Shown here: one piece after another, positions 7,937 to 16,205 of the stretch | Layout of the letters: the number at the start of each line of letters is the position of its first letter | Numbering within the stretch: the first letter of the stretch is position 1 | DNA from: CAZPUI01 sp964415525 | GTDB lineage: Bacteria > Acidobacteriota > Holophagae > Holophagales > Holophagaceae | Assembly: GCA_964415525.1 (NCBI GenBank) | Contig: CAYQAS010000036.1 | Location: 1 to 37,878, forward strand | Direction: 5' to 3' | DNA: 37,878 bases | Notes under the pieces: model-generated | What the model was told of the DNA's origin: nothing | Database searches by the model: none | Seen by the model: the letters and a program-made list of their open reading frames with translations, nothing else | Translations under genes and position numbers: made by a program

Positions 7937-8265
7937 TAGGGCCAATACGGTTCATTTAAGTCTTGACACATCCCATCGCCCCCCCTCCCCCCCCTATTTT
8001 TAATGGGCTCAGCTTTGGCGCTAACTACAGCAAGGATCAAGGCCCTTCTGCAACGCATCAAGGCCCAGGCCGTCACCGGCTTCGTCGTGAGCCCGATCTG
8101 GATTACCCCGCCCCACAGGGCGGAAAACTGTGAACGCACTGTTTGGTCCTCCACCTGATCCTCCTGCTTGCTTCGCAACTACAGAAAAATCGGGCCATCC
8201 AAACGGTTCAACCTCTATTTAGGACCAACAACTGCAGGATGCGAGCTAAGTGAACCGATTTGGAC
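7937..8265. other. Gene-free region with polypyrimidine tract
   Basis: About 330 bases between the terminator and the convergent membrane-protein gene. It includes a C-run (seven C, T, eight C) at 7979-7994 followed by an AT-rich patch. A minus-strand open frame at 7912-8178 crosses the terminator hairpin and matches no family I know, so I do not call it. Confidence 0.5.
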
Positions 8266-9117
8266 TTAACTCTGGGTGCCCGTGATCCAGGCCAAGAGTT
8301 TTCTGGCATGCGCCGTTTCAATTCGCCCTTCATGAAGGTGCTGATTCCAGCGGACCAGACATAAAACGTGGCGACCCTGGCTCTCCAGGTCATCCGTGAC
8401 CAGACGGAGGTTGCCTCGGGCGACGGCTTCGGCTCGGGTGCCGTCGGCAGCGATGATCAGTACCCAGTCCGGCTGAAGGAGCGCGCGCCATTCTCCATGG
8501 CGGGTGAAATCCGGCCGGAGAAAACGTTTAAGGTCCTTGGGATTGGGGGGGACTGTGCGGAACACTGCTGCGGGATCTTCCGGGCCAGGTGCCTTGGTCA
8601 GCAGGTCATTCACCGCGGACTCAAGCGGATCGAGCCCATCGGGTGGCACAGGCTGATCTAAGATGCGCGTGACATCCGCCCGCTGGGCCCAGTGGCGGAT
8701 CCACCATGGGAAATAGGCTGCCAAGTAAACGGCGGGTAGCACCAGGGCCAAGCTGAGAATCAGGCGGTGCAGGGTCGGCAACTCGGCGAATTCAAGGGGA
8801 GGCAGTTTGGCCGATTCCAGGGCGCAGATGACGGCCAGCAGGGCCGTATTCAAAAAGGGGGAGAGGAGGCCCAGTCGGTAGGTGAACCGAGTGCCTTGCG
8901 GAAGGAGTTGTCGAAGAGCGAAGGGGCCCAGAACGAGGGCCGAGGCATAAAAGGCGAACCAGGTTGGGCCGACGGTTTCGCGAAAGGCCAGGCTGAGAAT
9001 CGAGAGGGTGCCCAGGAGCACGAGCCCAACGGGTTTGGATTGGTGGACCTCCGCCCTCGCTCGCAGAAGGTCGGCGACGGCCTGAGCCTGTTCAAACGGG
9101 ATGTCGAGGGCGGACAT
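8266..9117 (-). CDS. Hypothetical membrane protein downstream of lipA
   Basis: A 283-residue protein I do not recognise. The start is placed at ATG 9117, which leaves 19 bases after the lipA stop; a longer frame would run into lipA. Residues about 25-150 contain roughly four hydrophobic segments (PVGLVLLGTLSILSLAF; FAFYASALVLGPFAL; FLNTALLAVICALES; LILSLALVLPAVYLAAYF). A soluble C-terminal half of about 130 residues follows (FRTVPPNPKDLKRFLRPDF, VLIIAADGTRAEAVARG). The C-terminal half might be a small regulatory or nuclease-like domain, but I see no diagnostic motif. Probably co-transcribed with lipA; a role in lipoylation is not implied by the sequence. Confidence 0.7.
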   Translation of the reverse strand: MSALDIPFEQAQAVADLLRARAEVHQSKPVGLVLLGTLSILSLAFRETVGPTWFAFYASALVLGPFALRQLLPQGTRFTYRLGLLSPFLNTALLAVICALESAKLPPLEFAELPTLHRLILSLALVLPAVYLAAYFPWWIRHWAQRADVTRILDQPVPPDGLDPLESAVNDLLTKAPGPEDPAAVFRTVPPNPKDLKRFLRPDFTRHGEWRALLQPDWVLIIAADGTRAEAVARGNLRLVTDDLESQGRHVLCLVRWNQHLHEGRIETAHARKLLAWITGTQS

Positions 9118-9136
9118 GGGGGCAGGATACGCCCGT

Positions 9137-10066
9137 CTAGCCCTCCGTGGCGACGCCATCCATTTGGGCCACTTCGTGGGCGTTGTAGCTGGAGCGCACC
9201 AGGGGGCCGGCGTAGACGGCCCGGAAGCCGAGGGCGCGGGCCTTCTGGCCGAGTTCGGCAAAGGTGTCGGGGTGGACGTATTCCTTCACGGGCAGCTGGT
9301 GGCGGGTCGGCCGCAGGTACTGGCCCAGGGTCAGGATGTCCACCTCCGCCTCCCGCAGGGCCTGGAAGGTCTCCATCAGTTCGGGTTCCGTTTCCCCAAG
9401 GCCCAGCATCAGGCCGCTCTTCGTGCGGAAGCCTTCGCCGAAGAGGGCGACCCCCAGGCGTTTGGCTTCCTTGAGGACGGCGAGGCTCCGATGGAATTGG
9501 GCAGCGGGGCGGACGATGGCGTAGAGCGACGGCACGGTCTCCACGTTGTGGTTGAAGACCGCGGGACCGGCGGCGACGACGGTGGCCACGGCCTCCATGT
9601 CGCCGCGGAAATCCGGCGTCAGCACTTCGACATCGACTCCCGGCGTCCGAGCTCGGATGGCCCGGATGGTGGCGGCGAGGTGGGCGGCGCCGCCATCCGG
9701 CAGGTCGTCCCGGTTGACGCTGGTCAGCACGGCGAACCGCAGGCCCATGGCCGCCACCTGCTCCGCCGTCTCGTGGGGCTCGTGGGGGTCCAGGGCGTTC
9801 GGCTTGCCCGTGGTGATGGAGCAGAACCCGCAGGCGCGGGTGCAGATGCCGCCCATGAGCAGGAAGGTGGCAGTGCCCTGGCTGAAACAGTGGCCGCGGT
9901 TGGGGCAGCGGGCCTCCTCGCACACGGTGTGGAGGCTGCCGGAACGCATCTCCTTCTTCATGGCGTGAAGATCCCGCAGGTTGACCCGCGTCTTGGCGAG
10001 CCAGGGCGGAAGACGCTCATGTCCCGCCAGCACCTCGCGTCCCGCCTGTCTGGAAAACCTCGCCAT
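9137..10066 (-). CDS. lipA: Lipoyl synthase
   Basis: A 309-residue radical-SAM enzyme that inserts two sulfurs into protein-bound octanoyl groups to make lipoyl cofactor for 2-oxoacid dehydrogenases and glycine cleavage. The auxiliary cluster ligands are C49, C54 and C60 (CEEARCPNRGHC) and the radical-SAM cluster ligands are C75, C79 and C82 (CTRACGFC). VLTSVNRDDLPDGG and FNHNVETV are family blocks, and the C-terminal RSSYNAHE supplies the conserved Ser cluster ligand. I chose ATG 10066 because AGGAG precedes it; a TTG seven codons upstream is possible. No lipB is seen nearby. It is divergent from the gene at 10159, with a 92-base shared promoter region. Confidence 0.96.
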   Translation of the reverse strand: MARFSRQAGREVLAGHERLPPWLAKTRVNLRDLHAMKKEMRSGSLHTVCEEARCPNRGHCFSQGTATFLLMGGICTRACGFCSITTGKPNALDPHEPHETAEQVAAMGLRFAVLTSVNRDDLPDGGAAHLAATIRAIRARTPGVDVEVLTPDFRGDMEAVATVVAAGPAVFNHNVETVPSLYAIVRPAAQFHRSLAVLKEAKRLGVALFGEGFRTKSGLMLGLGETEPELMETFQALREAEVDILTLGQYLRPTRHQLPVKEYVHPDTFAELGQKARALGFRAVYAGPLVRSSYNAHEVAQMDGVATEG

Positions 10067-10158
10067 GGTGACTCCTATCCTTACCAAGTGTGCGATGAGG
10101 GGCGGCCGGGCGCATCACGGGGGTGTGAAGGTGTGTTTGCCCTTTGCATCCTGGCAAG

Positions 10159-11091
10159 ATGAGCCGGATGCCTCCCCCCCTTCAGATGCTCGAACGCCAC
10201 CTCGCCCGCCAACAGGGTGCGTTTTTGGCGCGTCGCCATCCCGGCTGGGAGGAGCATCTGGGTCGCATGCGGGCCTGGCTCGGGTCCAGCCTGGAGGAAG
10301 CGGACCCCCGGCGACCGGTCCTGATCCTGGGGGCGGGATCCGGCCTCGAGGTGCCCTGGTCCCTGGCGCCTCCCCTGACGTGGGGCTGGGACGCGGACCC
10401 TTGGAGTCGGATGCGGACCCTCATTCGTCACCGGCGCTGGGCACCCTGGCGTTTCGAAGATCTGACCGGGGCGATGGGGCCTCTGACGGCCATGCTGGGG
10501 CGAAACCTGCGCCGGGATTGGCGGGGGCGCCCTGTCGGCAGGAGAGCCGTGGCACGGTTGCGGATCGCGGGGCTGCTGGACAGCCTTCCCACCGCTTCTC
10601 AGCCCTTGGCGGGCGTCCTGGCCACCCTGCAGCCGGGGTTGGTGATCGCTGCCAACCTGATGGGACAGTTCGCGCCGGTGGCGGAGGCCCTGGTGGAGCA
10701 GGCCTTCGGTGGTCCGCCCTGGGAATCGGATCCGGATGAGCCCGATGTCCTGGCGGAAGCTCTGGATCGCTGGTCCGCCCGGGTGGTGGAGGGATTTCTC
10801 GTGACGCTTCGGGAGCGTGGGGCGGACCTCTGCCTCGTGCATGACCGGGCGGTGTTTGGCGAGGAGGCCATCCTGGGCGGCTGGGAGCCCGATTGGCGGC
10901 GTCAGGTCCTGACCGCGCACGAGGCCCGGGATCCCCTCTGCGGCGTGGACGTTCTTACCCTCATGGCCCGCGCCCCGGAGCGGCAGGAGCGCTGGCTCTG
11001 GACCGTCGCCCCCGGGCAGGTGCACCTGATGGAAGCCTTGGCGTTCAGCGGTTCCGGGAACTCGAGCGCATCAATATCTCCTGCCCGGTGA
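10159..11091 (+). CDS. Methyltransferase-like hypothetical protein
   Basis: A 310-residue protein with a Rossmann methyltransferase-like glycine motif at about residues 55-62 (LILGAGSGLEVP), then WGWDADPWS, which could be the acidic ribose-binding turn. The middle contains LQPGLVIAANLMGQFAPVAE, like the motif IV region of such folds, and ADLCLVHDRAVFG. I recognise no specific family. ATG 10159 and ATG 10168 are both possible starts and the ribosome site is weak. It is very rich in Trp, Arg and Leu. Its last 47 bases overlap the convergent gene at 11045-11755. Divergent from lipA. Confidence 0.7.
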   Translation: MSRMPPPLQMLERHLARQQGAFLARRHPGWEEHLGRMRAWLGSSLEEADPRRPVLILGAGSGLEVPWSLAPPLTWGWDADPWSRMRTLIRHRRWAPWRFEDLTGAMGPLTAMLGRNLRRDWRGRPVGRRAVARLRIAGLLDSLPTASQPLAGVLATLQPGLVIAANLMGQFAPVAEALVEQAFGGPPWESDPDEPDVLAEALDRWSARVVEGFLVTLRERGADLCLVHDRAVFGEEAILGGWEPDWRRQVLTAHEARDPLCGVDVLTLMARAPERQERWLWTVAPGQVHLMEALAFSGSGNSSASISPAR

Positions 11092-11755
11092 GCAGCTCTG
11101 CGAGGGTGCGGTGCCCTGCCGTGACCACCATGCAGAGAAAGGACACCGGGAAGAGCACCACGGCCACCATGTGGAAGAGGCTGAAGGCGATCCGCCGCTC
11201 CGGTTGATCCGCATCCACAAGCAGATCATGTCTGCCCATGAGCAGGCTCTGGCCCGTGAGGGTGATGGGCACCAGGAATAGGGTCCAGGAGACCGCCAAA
11301 TGGAGCACCAGGAGGAGGTGCCAGAGCTCCCCGTAGACCCGCGAGATTGGGCTCTGGGCGCTCAGCCACACCACAAGCAGCAGGGCCCCATTCACCGCCG
11401 CGAGCAGCAGGGCCTCCAGACCCTCCACCTTGGCCAGGATGAGAAAGGAGGATGGTGCGGAGGCGGATGGCAGTGGCCCGCTGGAGGCGGGTTCTTCGAC
11501 AGTGAACACGGCGGGAGCGGCGCTTGCGTCGGGTTCGGTTGGCTCGTAAGGCACCGGGGCAATGCGTCCCAGGGCGGGGGTGGCGATGGCGATTCGGGGG
11601 GTCAGCACTGGAGCCTTGCCGGTGAGGGCACTGGCCTGGAAGAGCAGCGGGCGGAGCGAAGCCTGGCGGGGCAGAGGCAGGCCGCAGACCGGGCATTCGA
11701 GGGCCAGGGGCTGGAGCCGGGCCTGGCAACTGGGGCAGTGGCGGCGTGGTGGCAT
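11045..11755 (-). CDS. Zinc-ribbon membrane protein with RDD-like domain
   Basis: A 236-residue protein. The N-terminus carries a double CxxC zinc ribbon (CPSC at 8-11, CPVC at 21-24). A Pro/Ala-rich linker runs to about residue 105. Three hydrophobic segments follow (LEALLLAAVNGALLLVVWL; LLLVLHLAVSWTLFLVP; LFHMVAVVLFPVSFLCMVV). The last part (LTGQSLLMGRHDLLVDAD, RTLAELLTGQEIL) resembles RDD-family membrane domains. Last gene of the eight-gene minus-strand run; it starts three bases after the TPR gene stop, so probably translationally coupled. The link of zinc ribbon and RDD-like membrane part is seen in proteins of unknown role. Its 3' end overlaps the opposite gene at 10159. Confidence 0.75.
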   Translation of the reverse strand: MPPRRHCPSCQARLQPLALECPVCGLPLPRQASLRPLLFQASALTGKAPVLTPRIAIATPALGRIAPVPYEPTEPDASAAPAVFTVEEPASSGPLPSASAPSSFLILAKVEGLEALLLAAVNGALLLVVWLSAQSPISRVYGELWHLLLVLHLAVSWTLFLVPITLTGQSLLMGRHDLLVDADQPERRIAFSLFHMVAVVLFPVSFLCMVVTAGHRTLAELLTGQEILMRSSSRNR

Positions 11756-11758
11756 GGG

Positions 11759-13768
11759 TCAGCCCAGAAGCGGAATCCAGTAGCGGCGCTCCGTCTTGGG
11801 CATGCCCTGAATCCCATCGAGCAGACGTATACGCAGGCTCGGGCTGCGATCCGAAGGATAGAGGGCACGCATCAGCACGAGCCCTTCCCGGGCGGGCCCC
11901 CAATGCTCCTGCAGGGCGTTCTGCTGAACGAGGCGGCCCGTGAGCCGGAAGGTTCGGGCCCGGAGATCCGCGTCATCCGGGGCCTGGCGGAGCAGGGAGA
12001 GCAGGAGGGCATGGGCCGCTTCGAGGTCGCCGGCCTTGGCGAGGCTATCGACCTCGCTGAGGCCGCCGGTGGGCGTCGGGGAGGACGAAAGCAGGGTGCG
12101 ACCCCGCTCCAACAGAGCCGGACCTGCAGGATGGTCGGGTTGAAGGCTCATCACGGCCTGGGCGCGGAGGTAGCCCAGCAGGGGCGAGGCCTGCATCTGC
12201 GCTTCGGCATCCTTGACGAGGGCTTCCACGGACTCGGTCAAATCGGGCACCTGGGTGGCCCGAAGGGCCTGGGCCATGGCCTCCTTCTTGGCGGCCTCCA
12301 CCTCCACCTTGAGCTTGGTATCGCGGATGTGGCCGTTGACGAGGGTGGTGATCACGATGGTGACGGTGAGGATGCCGACCACCATCGCCCAGAATTTCGG
12401 GGCCAGTGCCCAGGGAGGCAGCTGGAGGCGCCGCAAGGCTTCGGGCAATTCCAGTCCGCTTCGAGGTTCGGCCTGCCTTGTGGCCACCGCCGTCGCGGGT
12501 ATCGCAACCGCGGGCGCGTCCACGGGGTCCGGTTCAGGCTCTGGGATCGCCTGTGGAGCGGGCGGTTCCGGCGAGGCCTGGGCCAGGGTGCGGGCCATCT
12601 GGTAGCCGTGCAGGGCCGAGGGCTGGGCAGGATCGGCCTCCAACACCCGGCCATACAGCTGAAGCGCCTCGTCGAATCGCTGCAGCTGGAGGAGGCGATC
12701 CGCCTGGTCCAGGGCGTTCTGGATGTCCCGACGCAGCTCGGCTCGGGTGGGGGGAAGCACCTCTACGGGAGGCGGTGGCGGCACCGGTGCCGGAGCAGGT
12801 GGCGGGGGCGGCGGAGGCGCACCCGCGCCGGTGGGGCTGATGGGTTCGCGCCGGGCCATGGCGATGTAGCCGAGGGCATCGGGGTGGTCGGGGCGCTCCT
12901 GGAGGACGACCTCCCACTTCTCGATGGCCTCTTCGGACATGCCCATGTCGAAGAGATGGACGCCGTCCCGCACCAGACGCTCGAGGCGGTCCTCATGCTC
13001 CTCCTGGTGGGCGGAAGAGGCTTCAGGGATGGCGTGAGTGGTGGGCGACTCGGAGGTCAGGGCTTCGAGGAGGGGTTGTCCCAGCTGCTTGCGCACCTGG
13101 TTCACGTAATCCCGGGCCTGAGGGTGGGACGGATTCCGCTGGAGGATGCGCTCCCAGCGCAGCAGGGCGTCCTCGGGCTGGCCCATGTCGAAGAGCAGGC
13201 AGCCATTGCGCAGGAGGGTCTCGTCGTCCTCGGGTTCTGGAGGGCGTTCTGGGGGTGGCATGGGAGCCGAATCCGTGGTGGATCCTCCAATGGCCAGCGT
13301 ACTTCCCCCGACCCTGGGGGCCGTGTCCCGGGACGGGCGTTCCGCGACCGGAGGGGGTGCCGGCGGCTCCGGGGGCATCTCGCGCAAAGGCAGGCCCAGG
13401 AGCGATCGGGCCATGTTGGTGTAGCCCCGGGCGAGTACATGGTGGGGATCCTGGTCCAGCAGGCGCTCCCATACCTGGAGTGCCTCTTCCACCTGGCCGC
13501 CGTCGTAGAGCGCCGTGCCCTGGTCCAGCAGGGTGGTGGAACTCGGCTGCGGGGCCGGCGCGGGCTGGGACAGGGTGTTGCGGGCCTCCTCCTGGGTGGC
13601 CCGCACGCCGAAGAAGGTCTTCACCCGGGCGAGCCCGGCCTTGGCTTCCGCGTGGTCCGGCACGCGCTTGAGGACGGCCTGCCAGATCTGGCCCGCCTTC
13701 ACCACGTCGCCCTGGGTGAACAGGTCATCCGCCTGTTGGAGGTAGGGCTCGAAGGGGTCCAGGGGCAT
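11759..13768 (-). CDS. Multi-TPR protein with one transmembrane segment
   Basis: A 669-residue protein. Several TPR-like blocks are spaced along the N-terminal two thirds (YLQQADDLFTQGDVVKAGQ; GTALYDGGQVEEALQVWERL; GCLLFDMGQPEDALLRWER; GVHLFDMGMSEEAIEKWEVV; ADRLLQLQRFDEALQLYGRV), separated by Pro/Ala-rich linkers. One hydrophobic segment lies at about residues 457-478 (FWAMVVGILTVTIVITTLV). A further helical region follows and may be periplasmic. A scaffold at the inner membrane is likely. It sits two bases after the FHA gene and three bases before the RDD-like gene, so the three probably act together. No enzymatic motif is seen. Confidence 0.82.
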   Translation of the reverse strand: MPLDPFEPYLQQADDLFTQGDVVKAGQIWQAVLKRVPDHAEAKAGLARVKTFFGVRATQEEARNTLSQPAPAPQPSSTTLLDQGTALYDGGQVEEALQVWERLLDQDPHHVLARGYTNMARSLLGLPLREMPPEPPAPPPVAERPSRDTAPRVGGSTLAIGGSTTDSAPMPPPERPPEPEDDETLLRNGCLLFDMGQPEDALLRWERILQRNPSHPQARDYVNQVRKQLGQPLLEALTSESPTTHAIPEASSAHQEEHEDRLERLVRDGVHLFDMGMSEEAIEKWEVVLQERPDHPDALGYIAMARREPISPTGAGAPPPPPPPAPAPVPPPPPVEVLPPTRAELRRDIQNALDQADRLLQLQRFDEALQLYGRVLEADPAQPSALHGYQMARTLAQASPEPPAPQAIPEPEPDPVDAPAVAIPATAVATRQAEPRSGLELPEALRRLQLPPWALAPKFWAMVVGILTVTIVITTLVNGHIRDTKLKVEVEAAKKEAMAQALRATQVPDLTESVEALVKDAEAQMQASPLLGYLRAQAVMSLQPDHPAGPALLERGRTLLSSSPTPTGGLSEVDSLAKAGDLEAAHALLLSLLRQAPDDADLRARTFRLTGRLVQQNALQEHWGPAREGLVLMRALYPSDRSPSLRIRLLDGIQGMPKTERRYWIPLLG

Positions 13769-13770
13769 CG

Positions 13771-14376
13771 CTACTCCATCCCGCTGTCTTCCCGGCGGAC
13801 GAGCAGCATGAAGGTGCTCTTTCCGCAGGAGAACTCCTGGCGGTCCAGGAGGCGGACCGTGCCGCTGATGGGCGCGCCATCCACGGTCGTGCCATTCGTG
13901 CTCTGGAGGTCCGTCAGCCAGACCGAGCCGTCCCAGTGGATCTCTACGCGGGCATGGCGTCGGCTCGTTTCAGGGTCCTGGGTGATGATGTCGCCCTCTT
14001 CGCGCCCGATGATGGTCACGGCATGGGAGAGGACGCGGACGGTGGAGGCGTAGGGACCGTTGAGGAAGGCCAGGGAGAAGCGCATGCCCGGCGGCAGGGC
14101 GCCCGGGGCGGCCATGGCACGGACCTCGGCCCCATCACGACGGGCGGTGTGCTCGGAGCCGCCCTCCAGGGGAGCCGTGGGGCCCTCGGGGATAGGTACG
14201 GGCGCTTCGAAAGGATCCGGGGGCGGCGGCGTGAAGACGGCCGTGGCCTGGGAGGGATTCTTGACCTCGAAGACGTGCTCGCACTTGGGGCAGCGGAAGC
14301 GCTTCACCGGCGCTCCCTGGAAGCGGGCTTCTTCGTACTGGAAGCGGCTGGTGCAGGACGGACAGACGACGATCAT
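13771..14376 (-). CDS. Zinc-ribbon (MJ0042-type) and FHA domain protein
   Basis: A 201-residue protein. Residues 1-40 are an MJ0042-type zinc finger (C5PSC8, C29PKC32, then EHVFEVKN). A disordered Pro-rich linker follows. Residues about 105-195 form an FHA domain with the phosphothreonine-binding signatures IGREEGD, SRRHA and LQSTNGT, all key residues present. FHA domains bind phosphothreonine peptides, usually made by Ser/Thr kinases; a candidate kinase is at 29037-32288. ATG 14376 is preceded by GAGGAAA. It is followed two bases later by the TPR gene. The zinc finger plus FHA layout is typical of proteins in acidobacteria and myxobacteria whose roles are mostly unknown. Confidence 0.88.
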   Translation of the reverse strand: MIVVCPSCTSRFQYEEARFQGAPVKRFRCPKCEHVFEVKNPSQATAVFTPPPPDPFEAPVPIPEGPTAPLEGGSEHTARRDGAEVRAMAAPGALPPGMRFSLAFLNGPYASTVRVLSHAVTIIGREEGDIITQDPETSRRHARVEIHWDGSVWLTDLQSTNGTTVDGAPISGTVRLLDRQEFSCGKSTFMLLVRREDSGME

Positions 14377-14432
14377 GCTTTCCTCGAGACGACCACGGAA
14401 AGTGTAGGCAGAAGCGGCGCGGGACGCGAATG

Positions 14433-15113
14433 TCAGCGTTTGCGGCCGGCCGAGGCGAAGAAGCTGAAGCCCTCGCGGAGCTGGGCATCCGCCGGGGGCT
14501 TGAAACCGGCCACCGCGGTGGGGATGGCCTGGTTTGTCTGCAGGGGGCCCAGGTCCACCTGCCAGGTGTCGCCGCCCTTTTCGACCCAGTGGATGCCCCG
14601 GGGCAGGTAGCTCTCCTTGTCCACCCAGATGTGGATGGCGTCATAGCGTCGCCGCATGGCCAGCGCCCGGGGGGACAGCAGCACGTGGAGGGTGCCGGGG
14701 GCTTCCTTGCCCTCCACCAGCTGGATCTGAAAGTAGTCGGAGAGGTAGGAGAGCTTCTGGCCGAGCCCCATGAACTTGCGGTTGGCATTCTTGATGAACC
14801 CGATCTTCAGGGACTCGCCTTCCTTCGTCTTGGGGTTGAAGCTGATGAGCTCCTTGGCCGTCACATGCAGGATCAAGTCGTCCGGGGGCGTGAACGCGAA
14901 GTGGACGAATTCGGCGCCCTTGAGATAGAGGGTGCCCTTGCTCACGGTGGGGGCCGAGAGCATGGCCCGTTTGGTGGTGAGGGTGAAAGAGGCCTGGAGG
15001 GTCTCCACCTTGGCTTGGGCGGCGTCGAAGCGCTCCACCACCTCCCGGACGGAAGGCGCCTGGGCGCAGAGCACGAGGGCGCAGGGAAAGAGAAGAGTCG
15101 GGTTCACGCGCAT
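14433..15113 (-). CDS. LolA-like outer-membrane lipoprotein carrier
   Basis: A 226-residue exported protein resembling LolA, the periplasmic chaperone that ferries lipoproteins to the outer membrane. Short signal peptide (MRVNPTLLFPCALVLCAQ). The mature region shows the LolA start VVERFDAAQAKVETLQASFT, then GTLYLKGAEFVHFAF, DDLILHVTAKELISFNP and a C-terminal PRGIHWVEKGGDTWQVDL strand pattern. Distant LolA-like proteins can also take part in lipid or glycan transport, so the symbol is left blank. The ATG shares one base with the TGA of the preceding gene (TGATG), implying coupled translation. Next gene (FHA) starts 56 bases on. Confidence 0.8.
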   Translation of the reverse strand: MRVNPTLLFPCALVLCAQAPSVREVVERFDAAQAKVETLQASFTLTTKRAMLSAPTVSKGTLYLKGAEFVHFAFTPPDDLILHVTAKELISFNPKTKEGESLKIGFIKNANRKFMGLGQKLSYLSDYFQIQLVEGKEAPGTLHVLLSPRALAMRRRYDAIHIWVDKESYLPRGIHWVEKGGDTWQVDLGPLQTNQAIPTAVAGFKPPADAQLREGFSFFASAGRKR

Positions 15114-16183
15114 CAGTAGATCCGGAGCATGGCGCCGCGCATGGGCTGGTCCGCACCGACCTGGAAACCGGCCCCAAGGACAAAGGCCGCGGTGTTCACC
15201 TTGAGGGTCGCGCCGGTGCGGGTGGTGGTCAGTTCCCCGATCTTCCGCCGCTCCGCGCCGATCGTGAGGCTCATGGAGGGGTTCAGCTGGAAGGCGAGGG
15301 AGGCGGAGAGGTTCTTTTGCGCGACGGGATAGGGCATCCGCGCGGCGGCGTTGAGATCCGCCTCCACGGAGAGGCGGGCGAAGGTGCCCAGGTCGAACTG
15401 GAGCCCCGCGCGGGTCTGGGGCTTTTCGTCCACATCCTGGATCTTCTTGCCCGCGAGGCGGTCCACCTGGAGGCCCACCTGCAGGCCGGTGCCGAGGACG
15501 ACCGTGAGGCCCGCATCCAGGGTCATTGTCGTGACCTTGGTGTCAGTTGTATTGAAGCCGAAGGCATCCTGTCCCGCGATGGGGAACGGTTTTTGTCCGA
15601 TGCCGGGATTCGCGGCGTGCACCACCTTGCCGAGGGACCAGCGCTCGATGCGCATGGAGGCGCCCATGGTGGTGCTGCGCTCGGAGGAGGCCAGGCCATA
15701 GACCAGCCGATCCACCACGGCGCGCCGGGCCTCGAGGGTAGAGGTGTTCAGGAGCAGGCCCGTGGGGCCCAGGTGGGCCGCGGCGAGGTCGGGAACCGCC
15801 AGCAGCGACGTGGTGCTTTCCCGGGTGAGGGAGAAGTGGCCCATCTCGTCCACGAGCGCGAGGCCCATGGCCGTCGTGCGCTGGCCCCAGGGGCGCTCCG
15901 CGAACTGCTTGAAGGCCTCGTCCCACGAACCGGCCTGGAGCCGGTCGAGGGTCTTCTTGAAGTCCACCGCTTCGAAGCCGCCGGTGACATAGGTGCCGTA
16001 GGTGCCCGGCTGGAGTCCGCCGGGACGGGGGGAGAACCGCGCGGGGTTGGACAGTGGGTTCAGGCCCTCGGCGAAGACCCGGGAGCCGCCGAAGGCGGTG
16101 CCATCGGTGAAGAGCGGCAGCTGCTGGGCCCTGAGACCCGGAGCGAGCGCGAGGAGGGTGAGGATCGGGAGGGTGCGTCGCAT
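15113..16183 (-). CDS. Exported outer-membrane-like protein of unknown family
   Basis: A 356-residue protein. I set the start at ATG 16183 because a signal peptide follows (MRRTLPILTLLALAPGLRAQ) and the upstream part of the frame lies in the spacer and the previous gene. The mature N-terminus (FGGSRVFAEGLNPLSNPARF) resembles proteins where a Gly-rich turn and NPA motif start an outer-membrane barrel, as in the TraF_2 or FadL-like groups. Beta-rich repeats in the second half (TLDAGLTVVLGTGLQVGLQV, ARLSVEADLNAAARM, LSASLAFQLNPSMSLTIGAE) fit a barrel. The C-terminus (MRGAMLRIY) ends in Tyr. Coupled to the LolA-like gene. Function not known. Confidence 0.72.
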   Translation of the reverse strand: MRRTLPILTLLALAPGLRAQQLPLFTDGTAFGGSRVFAEGLNPLSNPARFSPRPGGLQPGTYGTYVTGGFEAVDFKKTLDRLQAGSWDEAFKQFAERPWGQRTTAMGLALVDEMGHFSLTRESTTSLLAVPDLAAAHLGPTGLLLNTSTLEARRAVVDRLVYGLASSERSTTMGASMRIERWSLGKVVHAANPGIGQKPFPIAGQDAFGFNTTDTKVTTMTLDAGLTVVLGTGLQVGLQVDRLAGKKIQDVDEKPQTRAGLQFDLGTFARLSVEADLNAAARMPYPVAQKNLSASLAFQLNPSMSLTIGAERRKIGELTTTRTGATLKVNTAAFVLGAGFQVGADQPMRGAMLRIY

Positions 16184-16205
16184 GGGCAATTCCTGGGGCA
16201 GCACC

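Noticed and set aside
7912..8178. Minus-strand frame of 88 codons (GLTTKPVTAW) that faintly recalls transposase N-termini
   Set aside because: It begins inside the terminator hairpin and gives no convincing family match; a vestigial transposase fragment is possible but unsupported.
11300..14053. Plus-strand open frame of 917 codons across the FHA/TPR/RDD genes
   Set aside because: It is antisense to genes with FHA and TPR motifs, is very rich in Gly, Arg and His, and shows no recognisable domain. Explained by codon bias.
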